Assembly (NCBI GenBank): GCA_009760855.2
Contig: WPIO01000179.1
Coordinates: 285,001-349,000, forward strand
Source: Cristatella mucedo
Lineage: Eukaryota; Bryozoa; Phylactolaemata; Cristatellidae
Length of the DNA: 64,000 nt
Direction: 5' to 3'
How positions within the stretch are numbered: the stretch's first letter is position 1; each line of letters opens with the position of its first letter. Shown in pieces: positions 1 to 11,297 of this stretch. The notes under the pieces are model-generated. The model searched no databases. It was given only the letters and a program-made list of their open reading frames with translations, and was not told the origin of the DNA. The translations under genes were made by a program, and so were the position numbers.

Positions 1-528
1 GCTGCCTCCTGCTTCTCCATGTCGCCTCATCTCTTATCTCTGTAAATCGCGAGATGTTGCTTGGCTTGGCTGACTTCCACTGCTGGTGGCCTTGGCTGCC
101 CGGTGTAAGCTGGTCCGTTTCTCACATCGTTAGGCCTGCTTAAGGCGTTTTTACCCCGTGTGGCGCCAGGGACTCCTATAGCACGTGTGCGGCATTCCTG
201 AGCCGCCCGGTCGCTTCCGTTCCATTTACGCACACACACACACCCCCCCCCCCCCCGGGAAACATCTAAGGCCACATGCACAGTGGTGGGGTGCCACAAA
301 TCTTGTGTTTTTGGTGACTCGTTCCTGGATGTAATCAAATCTCTTAAAAAAATATCAAGGTAAAATGAAAACAGAGCTCCCACCTGATAAGCAGGCTGAG
401 AGGCAAGGGCCCTACGACTTTCGACTGTGCCTACGTGACCGTCGGAATTCGCTTGAAACCTGGCCCCCATTTTTACCACGGCATCAATCTTCAGCAGTTC
501 ATTGGCTTCATCATTTTTATCGCCGTGA

Positions 529-530
<2 letters not shown>

Positions 531-608
<78 letters not shown>

Positions 609-665
609 AGCTCTCTGGAGCTCTCTCTCTCTCTGGAGCTCTCTCTGGAGCTCTCTCTCTGGAGC
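531..665. repeat. (CT)n microsatellite grading into GGAGCTCTCT repeats
   Basis: About 76 bases of pure CT are followed by several copies of a CT run interrupted by GGAG. The long open frames across it are artefacts of the repeat. Confidence 0.95.
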
Positions 666-1364
666 CCTTCTTAACAGAAACGACTAGTTCACAATCTGGT
701 AACTTCCTAATGGGATTACCGTAATTCGCTCCTCGGCTCGCTGTCCGACACATCGTGGCAGCAGCTCTGCAGATCTGAGATCTGAGAGAGCAGCTCTGCA
801 GAAACACGAATGCTCTCTCAGATCCTTATCGCCGACTGGCCGTTTCAGTCAGCTACCCGAACACCGAGGGTCATAGGTCTGTCGCCTATCTCCAGTGCCG
901 CAGACACACCTTCGCCGTAGGGCTGCGCAAGTACCGCCGCGATTGCGTGGCAGTGTTTGAGGATGGGCAGGCAAGTCCCTCAAAGACAGCCATGGGACGT
1001 TGCAATGATAAGCACAGATGGCTTGCACAAAAGACCACAAACTGTAAAAAAAAAAATAACTTAAATAGGCCCACGAAATACAGCCAGCCAGAGGATGCTT
1101 GCAAAGCTGCATAGTGGTGGTCTTCACAACAATACTTACTGTGAAAATCAACCAAAAACGATGAGTAAAAGCAAAAGTGAAGATATCCGTGCTGCTCGTC
1201 CTCCTGGCATGCTAGGTTATATGCCTCGTTGTTCTTGCTCATCAGTATCTGGCCATCCAGCGGTTTGCCTACCGAGGCCACTGAGGCTTGCTTAAAGATA
1301 ATTGTTCCTTCTTTAGTTATCGTTTGTATTTTTTGGTGGGAGAAAACCAGCCGTCCGGCAGTTG

Positions 1365-1540
1365 CCCTAGATCTTAGCCCAGGGGTAAGGCGCTCCCACT
1401 TGCCGACTCAATAGTCGTGGGTTCGAGTGTTGCGGCCTGCAATCCTTTGCACACCGTGGGTGGTTATTGCCATTAAGGCTCTTCTCCGGCTTTTTTAAAA
1501 ATTGGGCTGCTATACCAGCTCTTGCACTGACTGCCAAGTC
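1365..1540 (+). mobile_element. Degenerate tRNA-derived SINE (family 1)
   Basis: It carries a B-box-like GTCGTGGGTTCGAG followed by the family body (CAATCCTTTG, then ATTAAGGCTCTTCT and GGCTGCTATA). Better copies are at 24.07-24.2, 24.9-25.06, 40.84-41.0 and 59.51-59.68 kb. Confidence 0.6.
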
Positions 1541-1728
1541 ATGTTGTACCAGCTTTGTTTGGTCACGTGGCAATGTCGGTCATCCTAGTACAGCATTTGC
1601 TGGGTCTTTGTGATTCATCCTTCGTGTGCATGTACCTGCTTACACGGTGCCTGTTGCTTTCGGATGTTACCACTGATCATTTGGTAGTGCTTGCTATACA
1701 GCATGGTAGTGCTTGCTATACAGCATCT

Positions 1729-1785
1729 GTAAAGTGCCTAGAAAGAGATTCAGTTCTCCAAGGGATGGTATTATCATTATCTTGT
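1729..1785 (+). mobile_element. 3' tail of the family-A LINE
   Basis: GTAAAGTGCCTAGAAAGAGA followed by a TTCTCCAAGG motif and an ATT-rich end matches the 3' terminus of the CR1/L2-like elements at 12.65, 20.48 and 39.5 kb. No coding part remains. Confidence 0.6.
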
Positions 1786-2118
1786 ATACTTCGAATGAAT
1801 CGCTAGTACCTCGTGAAATCGCTCAGCTGGTTATTGCTCAGTAAGCAGTTTGTGGGTAGAAATGGTAGACATTCCATTCGTCATTAACTACATCAGTTGC
1901 TTTGTCCACCGACTTTTGCACTGCACCCGCACCCTTTTATCGGTCGACTGCCTACGACGCCCACGCCCGACGAAGTTTAATGCTAGCAAGTCCACGAGCA
2001 GTATGTGCACTTGGTAGCTAGCACGGTTCATGCCGCCGTAGCCACCGTAATTTCGTATTCGGTCATTTCTTGTGCTGCTGTTTCATTCCCGTATTCTGCT
2101 CCCTCCTCTCGTCCACAG

Positions 2119-3171
2119 GGAAACAATCCTGGCCGCGGCCTGACCACGACGGACGATGTTGCTGCAGCCGCTGTCGACCGCGACAAATTCATGCTGCGAG
2201 GCAGCGGCGGTGGCCTCGCGGGTCCAGATCGCCAGCTGGGTAGCTCGGCCACTCGACTGGCCGCCGGTCTGGGTGCCTCGACCGCGTCGGCCATGGCTTC
2301 CGGAGCCATGCGCATGAGCGGGTCGCACCAGCCGTTGCAGCACGGCGGCCCACCGATGCTTCTGCCCACGTACATGCCTGGCGGCGGCGTCGCCATGGCA
2401 CAAGGCGGCGTCGGCAACAGTGGCGGTGGCGAGTACGTCGGTAGGTCGTCGCACGGCTCAACGGCCGCCTCGACAGCTTTGCCGCACCCTCCTCCGTGCG
2501 CTGCAGCTGGGCGAGCAGTGCTTTAAATCGGGATGAGACCGGATAAGCCTCGCTACCACTCCAGCGGCAGCTCGAGCAGCAGCGCCTGTGCAGCCGCGTC
2601 GTTTCAGCCCGCTTTGCAGACCTCGCGTCCCCCTCCCTCCTTCCCAGCATTCCCTCGCGCCTGTCGAGCGTCCGCAGGGCGTCTTCTCGCTGCAGACGTC
2701 GGCCCGGATCGCTTGGCGATGCGGATGGACGGCGCGGCCTCACTCCCGCGTGCCGCGGCAGCTAGCACACTGCTGGCTGCTGCCGCGGCGGCCGCTGCTG
2801 GCAGCGTGCAGCCGAGGCCGCGATACGACTCAAGGCTGTCGCTCAACTCTCACAATGACTTTCTCAGTCCGGCCATGCAGCATCCGGCGATGCCGGTTGC
2901 GATGGGCTCGGGACGGCAGATGAACTACGTCGGCGGTGACGTGCCCATGGCGGCCGCAGCGGCCTCGCTCTCGTCTTCCGGGGCGCCCAGCACCGGCGGC
3001 GCAGTCGGCGGCAGCGAGCTGGCCTCGGGCGGCGGACGGCACGGGTCGTTCTCAAGGACCGCCGCCGGCGCGGCGTCCGCTGCATCGTCGGCAGCGGCGC
3101 CGGCCGTCGTGCCGGGCGCGCCGGGCGTGAGAACGCGCAGCGGCGGCTTGACCAGTTGGAAGAAGAAGTGA
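2119..3171 (+). CDS. 3'-terminal exons of an unrecognised Ala/Ser/Gly-rich protein
   Basis: I do not recognise this gene. Two exons can be read: 2119-2440 (after a pyrimidine-rich acceptor ending CCACAG, donor CG|GTAGGT) and about 2678-3171 (acceptor GTCCGCAG; acceptors at 2648 and 2696 also keep frame). Both junctions are phase 1, so the exons join in frame and end at TGA 3169-3171 after a basic tail TSWKKK. The product is low-complexity: runs of Ala and Gly, Met/Pro-rich stretches, and a less biased block reading YDSRLSLNSHNDFLSP. No domain, signal peptide or membrane segment is visible. GC and CpG content is high compared with the flanking repeat-rich DNA. The 5' exons must lie left of the window. 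It looks like the disordered C-terminus of a larger regulatory or RNA/DNA-binding protein, but that is a guess. Coding status rests on the long open frames and phase agreement. Confidence 0.5.
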
Positions 3172-4939
3172 CGTCGCCGCCGTGACGTGCGATGAACTCG
3201 TATGCTGCGCTTCTTCTCGTATGATTCGGCTGTTATTGCTACAAGAAACCCGTTGAACTGTACATAAACGCTTCGCATTAGCTGTGCCCATACCGCGTGT
3301 CGTGCTGCCGACGCCGGGGCGGCGGTGGAGGCAGCGCGAGCCAACCAACCACCTCGCTGTCGGCGGTCTCCTTTGCTGCCCAGCAAGCCTCGACTCGGCG
3401 CTTGGTCTGGCGTTGGCGAGCGAGCTGTGCTATCTAGCGGTGCAGGCGTGTGTGCTCCGTCGCTCCCTTGACCTTGGCAAAGTCCAGATCCCTTTCCGGC
3501 TGCCTGCCGACTGAAATGCAGGGTAAGTGGCCGATGGGCGATGCCGGCACTCCGGGCAGCGGCGGCGAAGTGTGAGGCAGCATGCTCCCACTGGGTGGCA
3601 TCGTTCGTTGCAAGCTCGTCTGGACGGTACCCAAAGCACCTCCATGCTGTCTCGGCCAAAGCAGGAGTGTTACGTTTGTCTTGGTTATGGTGTGGACGTT
3701 GCTCGCCCCACCCCTCTCCCCCCCCCCCGTCCCTGCCTCCTCTGTCGTGGGCTGTAGACGGGAAGGGTGGGGATGGCAGCAGGCCACTTTAGAGGCATTA
3801 GCAGGAGTCGGTTCCACGTGGTTCGGTGAGATGAATTAGCGGCAGATTTGTTTCAGTGCCCCTGGGTCGTAGCCCAGGGTGAATGTGCTTGCACTTACAT
3901 ACACTTTTCGTGGGTTCGAGTCCTGCAGTAAGCAGCTTTTTATTGCCCACTGCAAGTGATGATAAGCAGTTAAGAGTGCTTTACACAATGAGGCTGTCAA
4001 ATCAGCTACCCAGTATTTGGTATTGCACACAAACTCTTCATCAATGGTAAGTCCGGCAGATTGGTGGCAGGTAAATGAAGTCAGTTGTATATAGTGCTCA
4101 AAAGTGTAAATATATGTCGCGGCTAGAAAATCGAGATCTTGTGCCATCTTAAATAGTCGAACATGCGACCTCGGAAGGGGTTATTCTAGCTTGGGATCGC
4201 TGTCTAAGCCCTAGGGCCCTGCAGTGACACTACAAAACTGTTGACTGCCCTCATACATTCCAGGCGGTAGCTACTCTGTCGTCTGGTGACCTGCAGCTCC
4301 GTCGGACCTGACCTGACATCAGCTTAGTATTCCTGGTGTCTGCTGGTTCTTGTGGATTTGGTCTAGGGGTTATAGTGCTCACTCCTTGACGATAGAGGTC
4401 ACGGGCTTTCTACACGGAGGTGGAGATCTTACTCTACCCTATGTATGTGACATTTATGCCACTCCATCTACAGCGTCGGAAACCTGCGGTTTCCCAAACG
4501 GAACTCCGGGGTTAGCTCTGCAAACAATCGTTTCCAGTAGGCCCAGCTTGAAAATGCTGCCAAAAGATAGTGGTTCGAGCTTGGCCGACAACAGCTTCAA
4601 GGTTAGTTTGTCTCGCCGTGGCCGCCGGTGGCATCGGACAGGTGAATAATCCAGCAACTCGGCCACTGTCGCACGACTAAGCATTCTCGGCCATTTACCA
4701 GCATCCCGATGGATGTCGCTGTATTAAGCCGAACTTTGTGCACTGCACTTGAGTTTTGACGTATGGGCGTCTGAGTTGATCTGAGCCGAGTTTCGGATCG
4801 ACTTGCCCGAACACCCCAACGACTGATTTTTTCGGTGTGCATTAGTGGGATAGAAATGACAAGATATTGGTATAGCGAATGCTGCAAGGATTGTGAGGAA
4901 TAAGTGAATTTCTAGCTCCTTTATTAATGTCAAGTAAGC
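3172..4939. other. Intergenic stretch without a recognised gene
   Basis: It holds a degenerate SINE (about 3860-4040) and otherwise unassigned sequence. The open frames here are short and low-complexity. I see no domain or conserved motif. Confidence 0.5.
3860..4045 (+). mobile_element. Degenerate tRNA-derived SINE (family 1)
   Basis: The B-box-like CGTGGGTTCGAGTCCTGCAG is followed by a diverged family body and the family tail AGGCTGTCAAATCAGCTA. Confidence 0.6.
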
Positions 4940-5430
4940 ATGTGACGTCAGTTGGGAGTATTTCCAGGCTTTGGGAACGTAAGAGCTGGAGGCATAGTCT
5001 CCGAAAGACTTATGACGTTGGTTAAGGATACAGCTTGAGCTAAGAGTTTAATGAAGCTTGAGTCAGAAGAGCCGGATGGGATAGTTTGGTGAGAAGTGAT
5101 GTTGATGTGGTCGTTGCTATGTTCAAGACTAGTCGAGCTGCCGAGTTTTGCACCAACTGAAAGTGCCTTCGTGCACCGACTGGAAGATGTACGAATAGTG
5201 ACGTACATAAGTCGAGACGGAATGTCACAAATTCGTGGACCAACTTGAATGGGATACTCCTGTCTAAGAAGGCCGGAGTTTTCGCAGTGTTACCTTGATG
5301 AAAATAAGCAGACTTGACTGTGGAGCTGAAACGATCGTCTATTGAAAGGTCACTGTTGACCAGGACGCTCCGACTGCCTGCAGAGGCTACAAGAGCTACG
5401 CTGGTCGAGCCCATTTGGGGATTAGGCCAA
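4940..5430 (-). mobile_element. CR1/L2-like LINE fragment (family A), C-terminal coding region
   Basis: On the minus strand the translation contains RLDLCTSLFVHLP and LQ/FQLVQNSAARLV. These are the signature of the region just downstream of the reverse transcriptase in CR1/L2-group non-LTR retrotransposons. The fragment is 5'-truncated with several stops, so it is a dead copy. Confidence 0.75.
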
Positions 5431-5899
5431 TATCTTTGAGCAGACGTTACGTTTGCCCATAAAACCTAAGCTAGTTTCATTGATTTCATTCACTTGCAAC
5501 TTAAGATGGTACTTAGCCATGCACGCGATAACGTCAGCAATAGATGGTGCAACTGATAGTTTAATATGCTTGGATTAAAGTGTGTATTCTGTGCCGCTTT
5601 CCAACTTTTTAAATACTAATATTTGCTCTCTAACCGCAGTACTCTAGTTTACAGTGTAGACAGTATTCAGCAGCTTCGACTCACTGGCTCACTGGCCTCC
5701 AAAAACTTACCTCGTCCACCAAAGACTGATACGGGTGGCTAAGCTGCTCCCTATACTGCTTGGTACGGCGAACTTGGGAGTTGGGTATTCGGGGCCGGTG
5801 AAGAGCAGCAGTGAACATTGATATTCAGTTACTAACGCGACATTGTGACTAACTTGCTGCAAACTGCTAAAAATCTCCTGTAGAATCTGCACGAAATCT

Positions 5900-6475
5900 A
5901 GGTGTCATGTTCCAAAGTGACCTTTCATAGGACGACCACATCAGCTCCACAATCAAGTCTGTCTACTTTCAGATACAAAGTATTGCTAAAATTCGGGCTT
6001 GTTTCGATTGGGATACCACGTCTAGGTTGGTCCAGCATTTGTGACATCCCGTCTTGACTTCTGTAATTCACTGTTTGCTGGTCTACCGGCATGCGAACTC
6101 AGGTGCTTACAGCTGGTGCACAACTCTGCAGCTAGTCTTGTCTGTCGTGAGCGTCGCAGTTGCCACATCACGCCACTTCTTGCCGACCTGCACTGCTACC
6201 AGTCAAGCAACGGATCGACTTTAAGGTTCTGTCACTCACTTTTAGGTCCATTCATCTCTGACTCCAGCCTACCTATCAGATCTACTCCCCCATCAGGCCA
6301 AGCCTTTTCGAAAACTAACTGTTAACTTATACCTCGTACAAAACCTCAAATCCTTTGGAGACCGTGCCTTTACTTCGTATGCTCCCAAGCCTGGAACTCA
6401 CTCCCCACTTGCGTCACATCCCCTGACTTGACCACATTTAAAAAGAAATTACAAACACATTATTTTCCCCCACCA
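5900..6475 (+). mobile_element. CR1/L2-like LINE fragment (family A), C-terminal coding region
   Basis: The plus-strand translation gives SRLDFCNSLFAGLPACELR, LQLVHNSAASLV, HITPLLADLHCYQ, then after frameshifts the FGDRAF and WNSLPT-like C-terminus. The order matches the end of ORF2 in CR1/L2 elements. It lies opposite to the neighbouring copy at 4.9-5.4 kb. Stops and frameshifts make it non-functional. Confidence 0.8.
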
Positions 6476-6759
6476 GGCTAGGCATCGAGCCATTGTTATT
6501 ATTGGCCATCTCGCGATATTGAACAGCTCCGGTATATACGGCGCCGTCCTTGTAGGCTACGGCCGCAAGTTCCTTTGACTGTGGCACATCCTCTGCAGGA
6601 GTAGCGTCCACCTGAACCGATCCTGTCCTCAGGCCTGTGGGATGGTAGAGTTCGCGGCCGGGTAGGCGGGGTGGTGGTGCTGGTGAAAGCAGTCTGTCAG
6701 CTTCGCTCCGGCCCACCGAGTTCAGGAAACCTGCTAGCTCTCTAGCTATTTCGTGAGAT

Positions 6760-6890
6760 GGAAGTCTGTTGGCTACCGGTTGCTTGCCGAAAGCCGATTA
6801 GGCTTCGCGATCGCTATACAAAAATCTCATGCACAACACCTCTAATAGTCTTTATGGAGTAACAGACGGAGATAGCTTACATTAGATTAA
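6760..6890 (+). mobile_element. 3' UTR and end of a second LINE family (family B)
   Basis: GTCTGTTGGCTACCG through GGAGTAACAGACGGAGATA matches the 3' ends at 30.66-30.82 kb (+), 28.33-28.55 kb (-) and 36.74-36.98 kb (-). The best copies end in short ACATT/ATTAC repeats, as CR1/L2 elements do. Confidence 0.65.
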
Positions 6891-7240
6891 TTGAGACTTG
6901 AAGAGACAGCGACAAGTCTCGCTAGCTCTGCATCTGCATCTATGCCCGTGTCTTTTTTTCGAGCTAATTCTACTTCCAGTGAGAAAGGAGAGATGTCGAG
7001 TTGCCAAGAGAGGTCAAGCTCGATCGCAGGCCGTTCGCAAGAAGCCACACAATGAAGCGCTTGTGCGACAATCTCTTTAGGTAAAGAGGCGCTTGGCGGA
7101 CCGCTCGAAGGTTATTTCCGAGCAGACGAACAGCCTCAGTGAGCAGGCAGAGCACCTATAGCTCGGTAGACCGCAAGCGATCAGGACGGCGGCCTCGTCC
7201 CCTCACGAAACCGAGACGGAGCACTGAGATGAGAGCGTGA

Positions 7241-7451
7241 GAGAATGATGAGTCAAAGAGAAAGAGACAAAGAGACAGAGCGAGAGAGAGAGAGAGAAGA
7301 GACAGAGAAGAGACACAGAGAGAGACTGAGAGACAAAGAGAGAGAGAGAGAGAAGAGACAAGGAGAGACTGAGAGACAAAGAGAGACAGACAGAGAGACA
7401 GAGACAGACAGACAGAATCTGTGAGTGTGGGTGTGTGTGCACGCATGTGTG

Positions 7452-7515
<64 letters not shown>
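7241..7515. repeat. Purine-rich (GA/GACA)n followed by (GT)n microsatellite
   Basis: AGAGAC-type repeats run from about 7241 to 7420, then nearly pure GT from about 7428 to 7515. The paralogous position in unit B (13,130-13,321) has a shorter, interrupted version. Confidence 0.95.
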
Positions 7516-7516
<1 letters not shown>

Positions 7517-7643
7517 ACGAGCGACCGGCAGCGTCTTGAGAGGGGAAGGTAAGAACCAACCTGTAGTAACGGAGGCTCACTGCCCAGTTTTACGCGACAC
7601 ATACCCAGGATGCCGCTCGCAGCCGATTCCCTCTCGCTGGGGG

Positions 7644-8429
7644 TCAACCGGTGGCTGCGGCGGCGGCGGCATTCAGCCCCAATCGCTCGTCGACCGCCGC
7701 GCCGCCTCCTGCGGCCGCCCGCTGCCGCCGATAGACGCAGCACATGCCGACGGCCAGCAGGACCGCCCCCGCCGCCACCAGCGCTGCACCAACAGCCAGG
7801 GCCAGCGAGCTCTCGCTGGGGCAGGCCGACACGTAGTAGGCGTTGCTCACAATGACGTGGTAGGTCAACGTGGACGCGTCGGCGGCGTCGCAGACGCTCA
7901 GGCCGAAGCGCAGGCGCGTGCCGTCTTCGTGTGGATAGAGGAGCAGGTGCGCGCACACGACGCTTTCCCACGGGTGCGTGTAATTGACGGTGCATGACGT
8001 CAGATCGTAGCTCGTGTATCCGGCGCTCTGCGCTGCTGCCTCGCCGCCGCCGGCGCTCCTGTCGTCGGCGCACCACCAACCGTAGCGGGCTCCCGTCGCC
8101 GACACGCTGTCGCGGTAATCGTCGTCGGCGGCGGCGGCGGCCGCAACCCAGATTTTGGCGGAGGCGTTCGCGCGCGCCACCGCCGCCGGCGAGCGCAACG
8201 CCCCGCCGACCCAGCGGTCGTAGCTCACGATCCACAGCACTTGCGACTGCGAACTGACCGTTGCTTGGAAGAGGGCGTCGGAGAAGGTGCCGTTCACTCG
8301 AACGCTTCCTTCCAGCGAGCAGTCACCGTCGCCGCGGCTCGTGCGCTGACGGGTCGTTCCGAGAGCCGCTCCGGTAAACAGGGCCGTGGCGGCGCACAGC
8401 ACCGAGACCGCTGCCGCCGGCGGGCGCAT
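7644..8429 (-). CDS. Predicted type I membrane protein, tandem paralogue A
   Basis: Single-exon frame of 261 residues starting at ATG 8429. I do not recognise a family. The N-terminus is a signal peptide (residues 1 to about 24, hydrophobic, ending near GAALGT). The ectodomain of about 185 residues has six Cys, which would allow three disulfides, and candidate N-glycosylation sites NGT, NAS and NYT. A transmembrane helix (ALAVGAALVAAGAVLLAVG) is followed by a short cytoplasmic tail with basic residues (YRRQR) and a poly-Ala end. Paralogue B at 13.5-14.2 kb shares the whole architecture and all six Cys, which supports a real gene. The differences are mostly amino-acid changes. Role: probably cell surface; the ligand is unknown. 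Extra introns or an alternative start cannot be excluded, but signal peptide, stop-anchor and stop fit one exon well. Confidence 0.75.
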   Translation of the reverse strand: MRPPAAAVSVLCAATALFTGAALGTTRQRTSRGDGDCSLEGSVRVNGTFSDALFQATVSSQSQVLWIVSYDRWVGGALRSPAAVARANASAKIWVAAAAAADDDYRDSVSATGARYGWWCADDRSAGGGEAAAQSAGYTSYDLTSCTVNYTHPWESVVCAHLLLYPHEDGTRLRFGLSVCDAADASTLTYHVIVSNAYYVSACPSESSLALAVGAALVAAGAVLLAVGMCCVYRRQRAAAGGGAAVDERLGLNAAAAAATG

Positions 8430-8866
8430 GGCGAGGTAGGACGGACGCTGGCTAGTAGCTAGCCAGATGGCGGCTCGCTAGCACGCCGACGAGCAAATAC
8501 GTTCGGCCATTTTGGCCGTCCGCGGCGGCTTGACGCCAAAACGCGCTCCGTTAGCTGGATACCAGGGGGCGCTGCCCGACATCATTGTCCACGCTCGGGT
8601 AGGGGCGTCGTCGCAGACCAGTATGTGACCAGCGGGATCGACCGCGAGCCCGCAGGTCGACCTGTGAGCAGCGCGAACGGGTCGTACTAGCTGGTAAAGC
8701 CACCAAAAACGATAGTAAGCTTATTTGATGAATTATTCTTTGCATCGAAGTGAAATGTAAGCTTAGCACAGCAGATTGCTTCGTCCATTGCTTGCTGTTA
8801 CAGCCAATTGACCATGAACAACTCGTTTTCTACCTCTAGGTTACGCCGCTAGGTAGCAAGGTAAGC

Positions 8867-10568
8867 GGCAGGTTAAGCCTACTCCGCCGAGCCTTGGCCG
8901 TTACGTACCATCTACAAGGTAGTGATAGCCTTTAAGGCTTTTCTGTCACACTATAAAAAGGCTGTTGAATCAGGTAACCTTTTTATAGTAGGAGGTAGCT
9001 TGATAAAAAAATAGCAGGGGATACTGTACTTTATCTCTCTCATTTGTGCAATACAAGGTCGAGTATCTTACGCTAACAGCGTCTCCAAGACATATTAGTA
9101 AGTAATACTATTCTGATCACAATTTGGGATTTTTGGGGTTGGCACTATCTAAAGCATTAACAAGTATGATGCCATATGAATATAGTTTGGCTAATATAAC
9201 AGCCTCAGGTATCTAACCGTCTTTCTTTCATCAGTTTTCTGTCGGTAATAACCAATTGCCTCCCTCCCGTTAGTACTCAAACTCACGACCTGGGTAGTGA
9301 AATAAGTGCACCTTACCTCTCCGCCTGAACGAAGACCCAGGGTCAAAGCCGTAAGGTCTGAATTATTTTAATGTTAAGTTTTACTTATACTGATTAAAAT
9401 GCACAAGTAACACTGTAGAACGATTCGATGTAGCAACGAATAAACTTATTGGAGTTAGACTGTGCCATCGGTGACTTCATGGAAAATTTAGCCGAGTAAC
9501 TTGTGAATGTGATAAATACAGATTCTATTATACCTTGCTACTTAATCAACATTAATGATTCAGAAATTGTTTCCTTCACTCTAGTTGCATACGAGATGCT
9601 CACTCACCATGACCCTGCGGGTCGTGGGGTTTGAGTCCTGCAGTGAGCGATCCTTTATTCTTTTATTATTTATATTTTATTATATCCTCTAAGCGATGGC
9701 GATTTAAGGTAATGTTCTTCTGTCACTATACAAACGAGTCCGTTAAATCAGCTAACCTATTTTTACTTGCATCCTTCGTGTACCTACTAACATATCGCAT
9801 GCAACATGGATTGTAATGCGAATGGCCTCAGATGATGGATATTAAAAATATGGCCCATTGTTTACAAGTGTCACATTTTATTCACGTGACCGAACGCAAA
9901 CACAGGGGATCCTCCTACACACGCGGTCTAGGCTTTCGTGCAAGACTGACCGTTGCTACAGTGCTTGACAAGGAACGAATACGCCGATCCTTTAGCTGCA
10001 TGGTTGAATATCATTGCGATTACGAGAACACGAGAATCTAAGACAATGGCTGGGGAGTTTGAGCTGGCACTGATTGCATCGAGCAGACAATAGATGCGAT
10101 TGAGTACAACTAATTGCCCATCAGAGCTGAGTCCGCGAATTAATAAATAAGGCCCGACCACCATGGGGAAATGCGATGCGGTCCGCTTGCACGTAAGGCA
10201 CCGGATGAGCGATACTTTCCGATTTCGCTAGCTACCAAACAGTCGCCGTGAGAGACATTTATAACGTAGCCTACAATGACGGCCGCTGAAGTGTGTGTCC
10301 CCCTGCCACCATACACTGACCTCGGAAGCAGGCAAGACAGAACAGAGCAAAGTCAAGTCTTTGAGCTCTCATTCTGCGACTCTTTTGGTCAATGCTGACG
10401 GGAAACACGACGAGAAAGAAGAACGAGGAGATACACGAGAAAACGGGGACATATATAGAGATAAGAGGTAAAGAGAGAGAGAGAGAGACTGTTGGCTAAC
10501 GGCACCTAACCAATATCTAGCGATTACTCGAGAACGAAGATGAACCACGGAGCAACTTTGCTGTAGAC
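8867..10568. repeat. Near-identical tract shared by units A and B (A copy)
   Basis: Compared with 16,771-18,477 I count about six substitutions and two small indels over about 1.7 kb (about 0.4%). The rest of the duplication differs by 3-6%. No gene lies in it apart from the last 15 codons of the dehydrogenase copy. It holds SINE fragments at about 8900-8990, 9240-9330 (-) and 9600-9760 (+), and a perfect 12-bp inverted repeat at 8950-8961/8978-8989. Confidence 0.85.
9598..9770 (+). mobile_element. tRNA-derived SINE (family 1), unit A copy
   Basis: The B-box-like GGGTCGTGGGGTTTGAGTCC is followed by GCGATCCTTTATTC and, after an AT-rich insertion, GCGATGGCGATTTAAGG and GTTAAATCAGCTAACC. The same copy sits at 17,508-17,680 in unit B, so it predates the duplication. 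A minus-strand head of the same kind lies at about 9240-9330. Confidence 0.75.
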
Positions 10569-10814
10569 TGTGGTTTTATTTAATTGATGACACTGCCCCT
10601 GATCGCTGTACGAGTGGGCTGTGACACCCGATGCGATAAGCAGCCCGGACGTGCTATTAGTGTTTGTTTTGACAAGGGAGTCAGGGGGACTCCGGTGGGC
10701 GAGAGGGGCGAGGAGAGTCATGCTTCGCTCTGCTTCGTGTGTAGGGAGAATAAACTGGTGGAGTTGCTCGTCGGCTGGTGTTCTGTGCCGTTCGCGACGA
10801 TAATTCAGACTACA
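10569..10814 (+). repeat. 5' LTR
   Basis: Starts TGTGGTTTTATTTAATTG and ends ATAATTCAGACTACA. It contains AATAAA near 10,750, which could be the polyadenylation signal. This is mutated to AAGAAA in the 3' LTR. Confidence 0.93.
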
Positions 10815-10847
10815 AGCTATCTCCGGTGGCGGCGGTGACCTACAACA

Positions 10848-11264
10848 ATGTTGCTAGAGCATTTTCAAGTCGGTGATGACTTCGCAACTTGGCTGCTTGA
10901 CTCGGAGCGGCGGCTCGAGCTGTACGGCGTCAATCCGACAATCTGGCACAAATATCTGCCTGTCTTCCTGGAAGGAAGCGCCTTCTATGTGTATTCTTAC
11001 ATGCCGAAGGCAATCAAGGATGACTACCGTCTGCTTCGCGAGGCTCTGGTAACAGCGCTGGCTAGCCCTGCAGGTAAAGCGCGACTGCTGAGCGCTGAGT
11101 TAGCAAATGCTTGTCGGAGAGAGGGCTGCGACAAAAGAGACCAGAAGCAATATCAGCAATCGCCGATGGTGTGCCGAGCGACAACGGTTTACCAGGATGC
11201 CACCGTGTGGAACGCGGTGACAGCGATCCAGGCTGTGACGGTTTGCCAGGCGCACGTGGCGTGA
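10848..11264 (+). pseudogene. gag-like fragment of the LTR element
   Basis: A 138-residue frame starts at the ATG 34 bases after the 5' LTR. Its first about 85 residues (FQVGDDFATWLLDSERRLEL, then LPVFLEGSAFYVY, then YRLLREALVTAL) have the pattern of the N-terminal domain of Ty3-group Gag. The rest is repeat-derived and carries no clear zinc knuckle. It is probably a truncated remnant of structural protein coding. The match is by pattern, not by a database search. Confidence 0.6.
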
Positions 11265-11297
11265 CACGAGGCAACGGCCTGCGAGGTAGCGGAAGCC

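Larger units (their letters stand above)
1..2118. other. Non-coding stretch, probably intron of the 2.1-3.2 kb gene
   Basis: No exon is recognised. It contains a poly-C run near 241-256, a (CT)n tract at 531-606 followed by CTCTCTGGAG repeats to about 665, a degenerate tRNA-like SINE at about 1365-1540, and a short LINE 3' tail at about 1729-1785. Confidence 0.5.

Noticed and set aside
2925-3659. 244-residue minus-strand frame over the 3' end of the Ala/Ser/Gly-rich gene
   Set aside because: GC-rich antisense shadow. Low complexity mirrors the plus-strand gene, which has matching splice phases.
7156-8235. 359-residue minus-strand frame overlapping the membrane-protein gene
   Set aside because: It is an Arg-rich shadow of the membrane-protein gene in another frame that runs into the microsatellites. 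The frame with signal peptide and membrane helix is the one kept in the paralogue.
8950-8989. 12-bp inverted repeat ACTATAAAAAGG / CCTTTTTATAGT as a terminator or small RNA
   Set aside because: It coincides with the SINE family-1 tail (CTATAAAAAGAGGCTG region) and is best explained as SINE-derived. It occurs in both units only because of the duplication.
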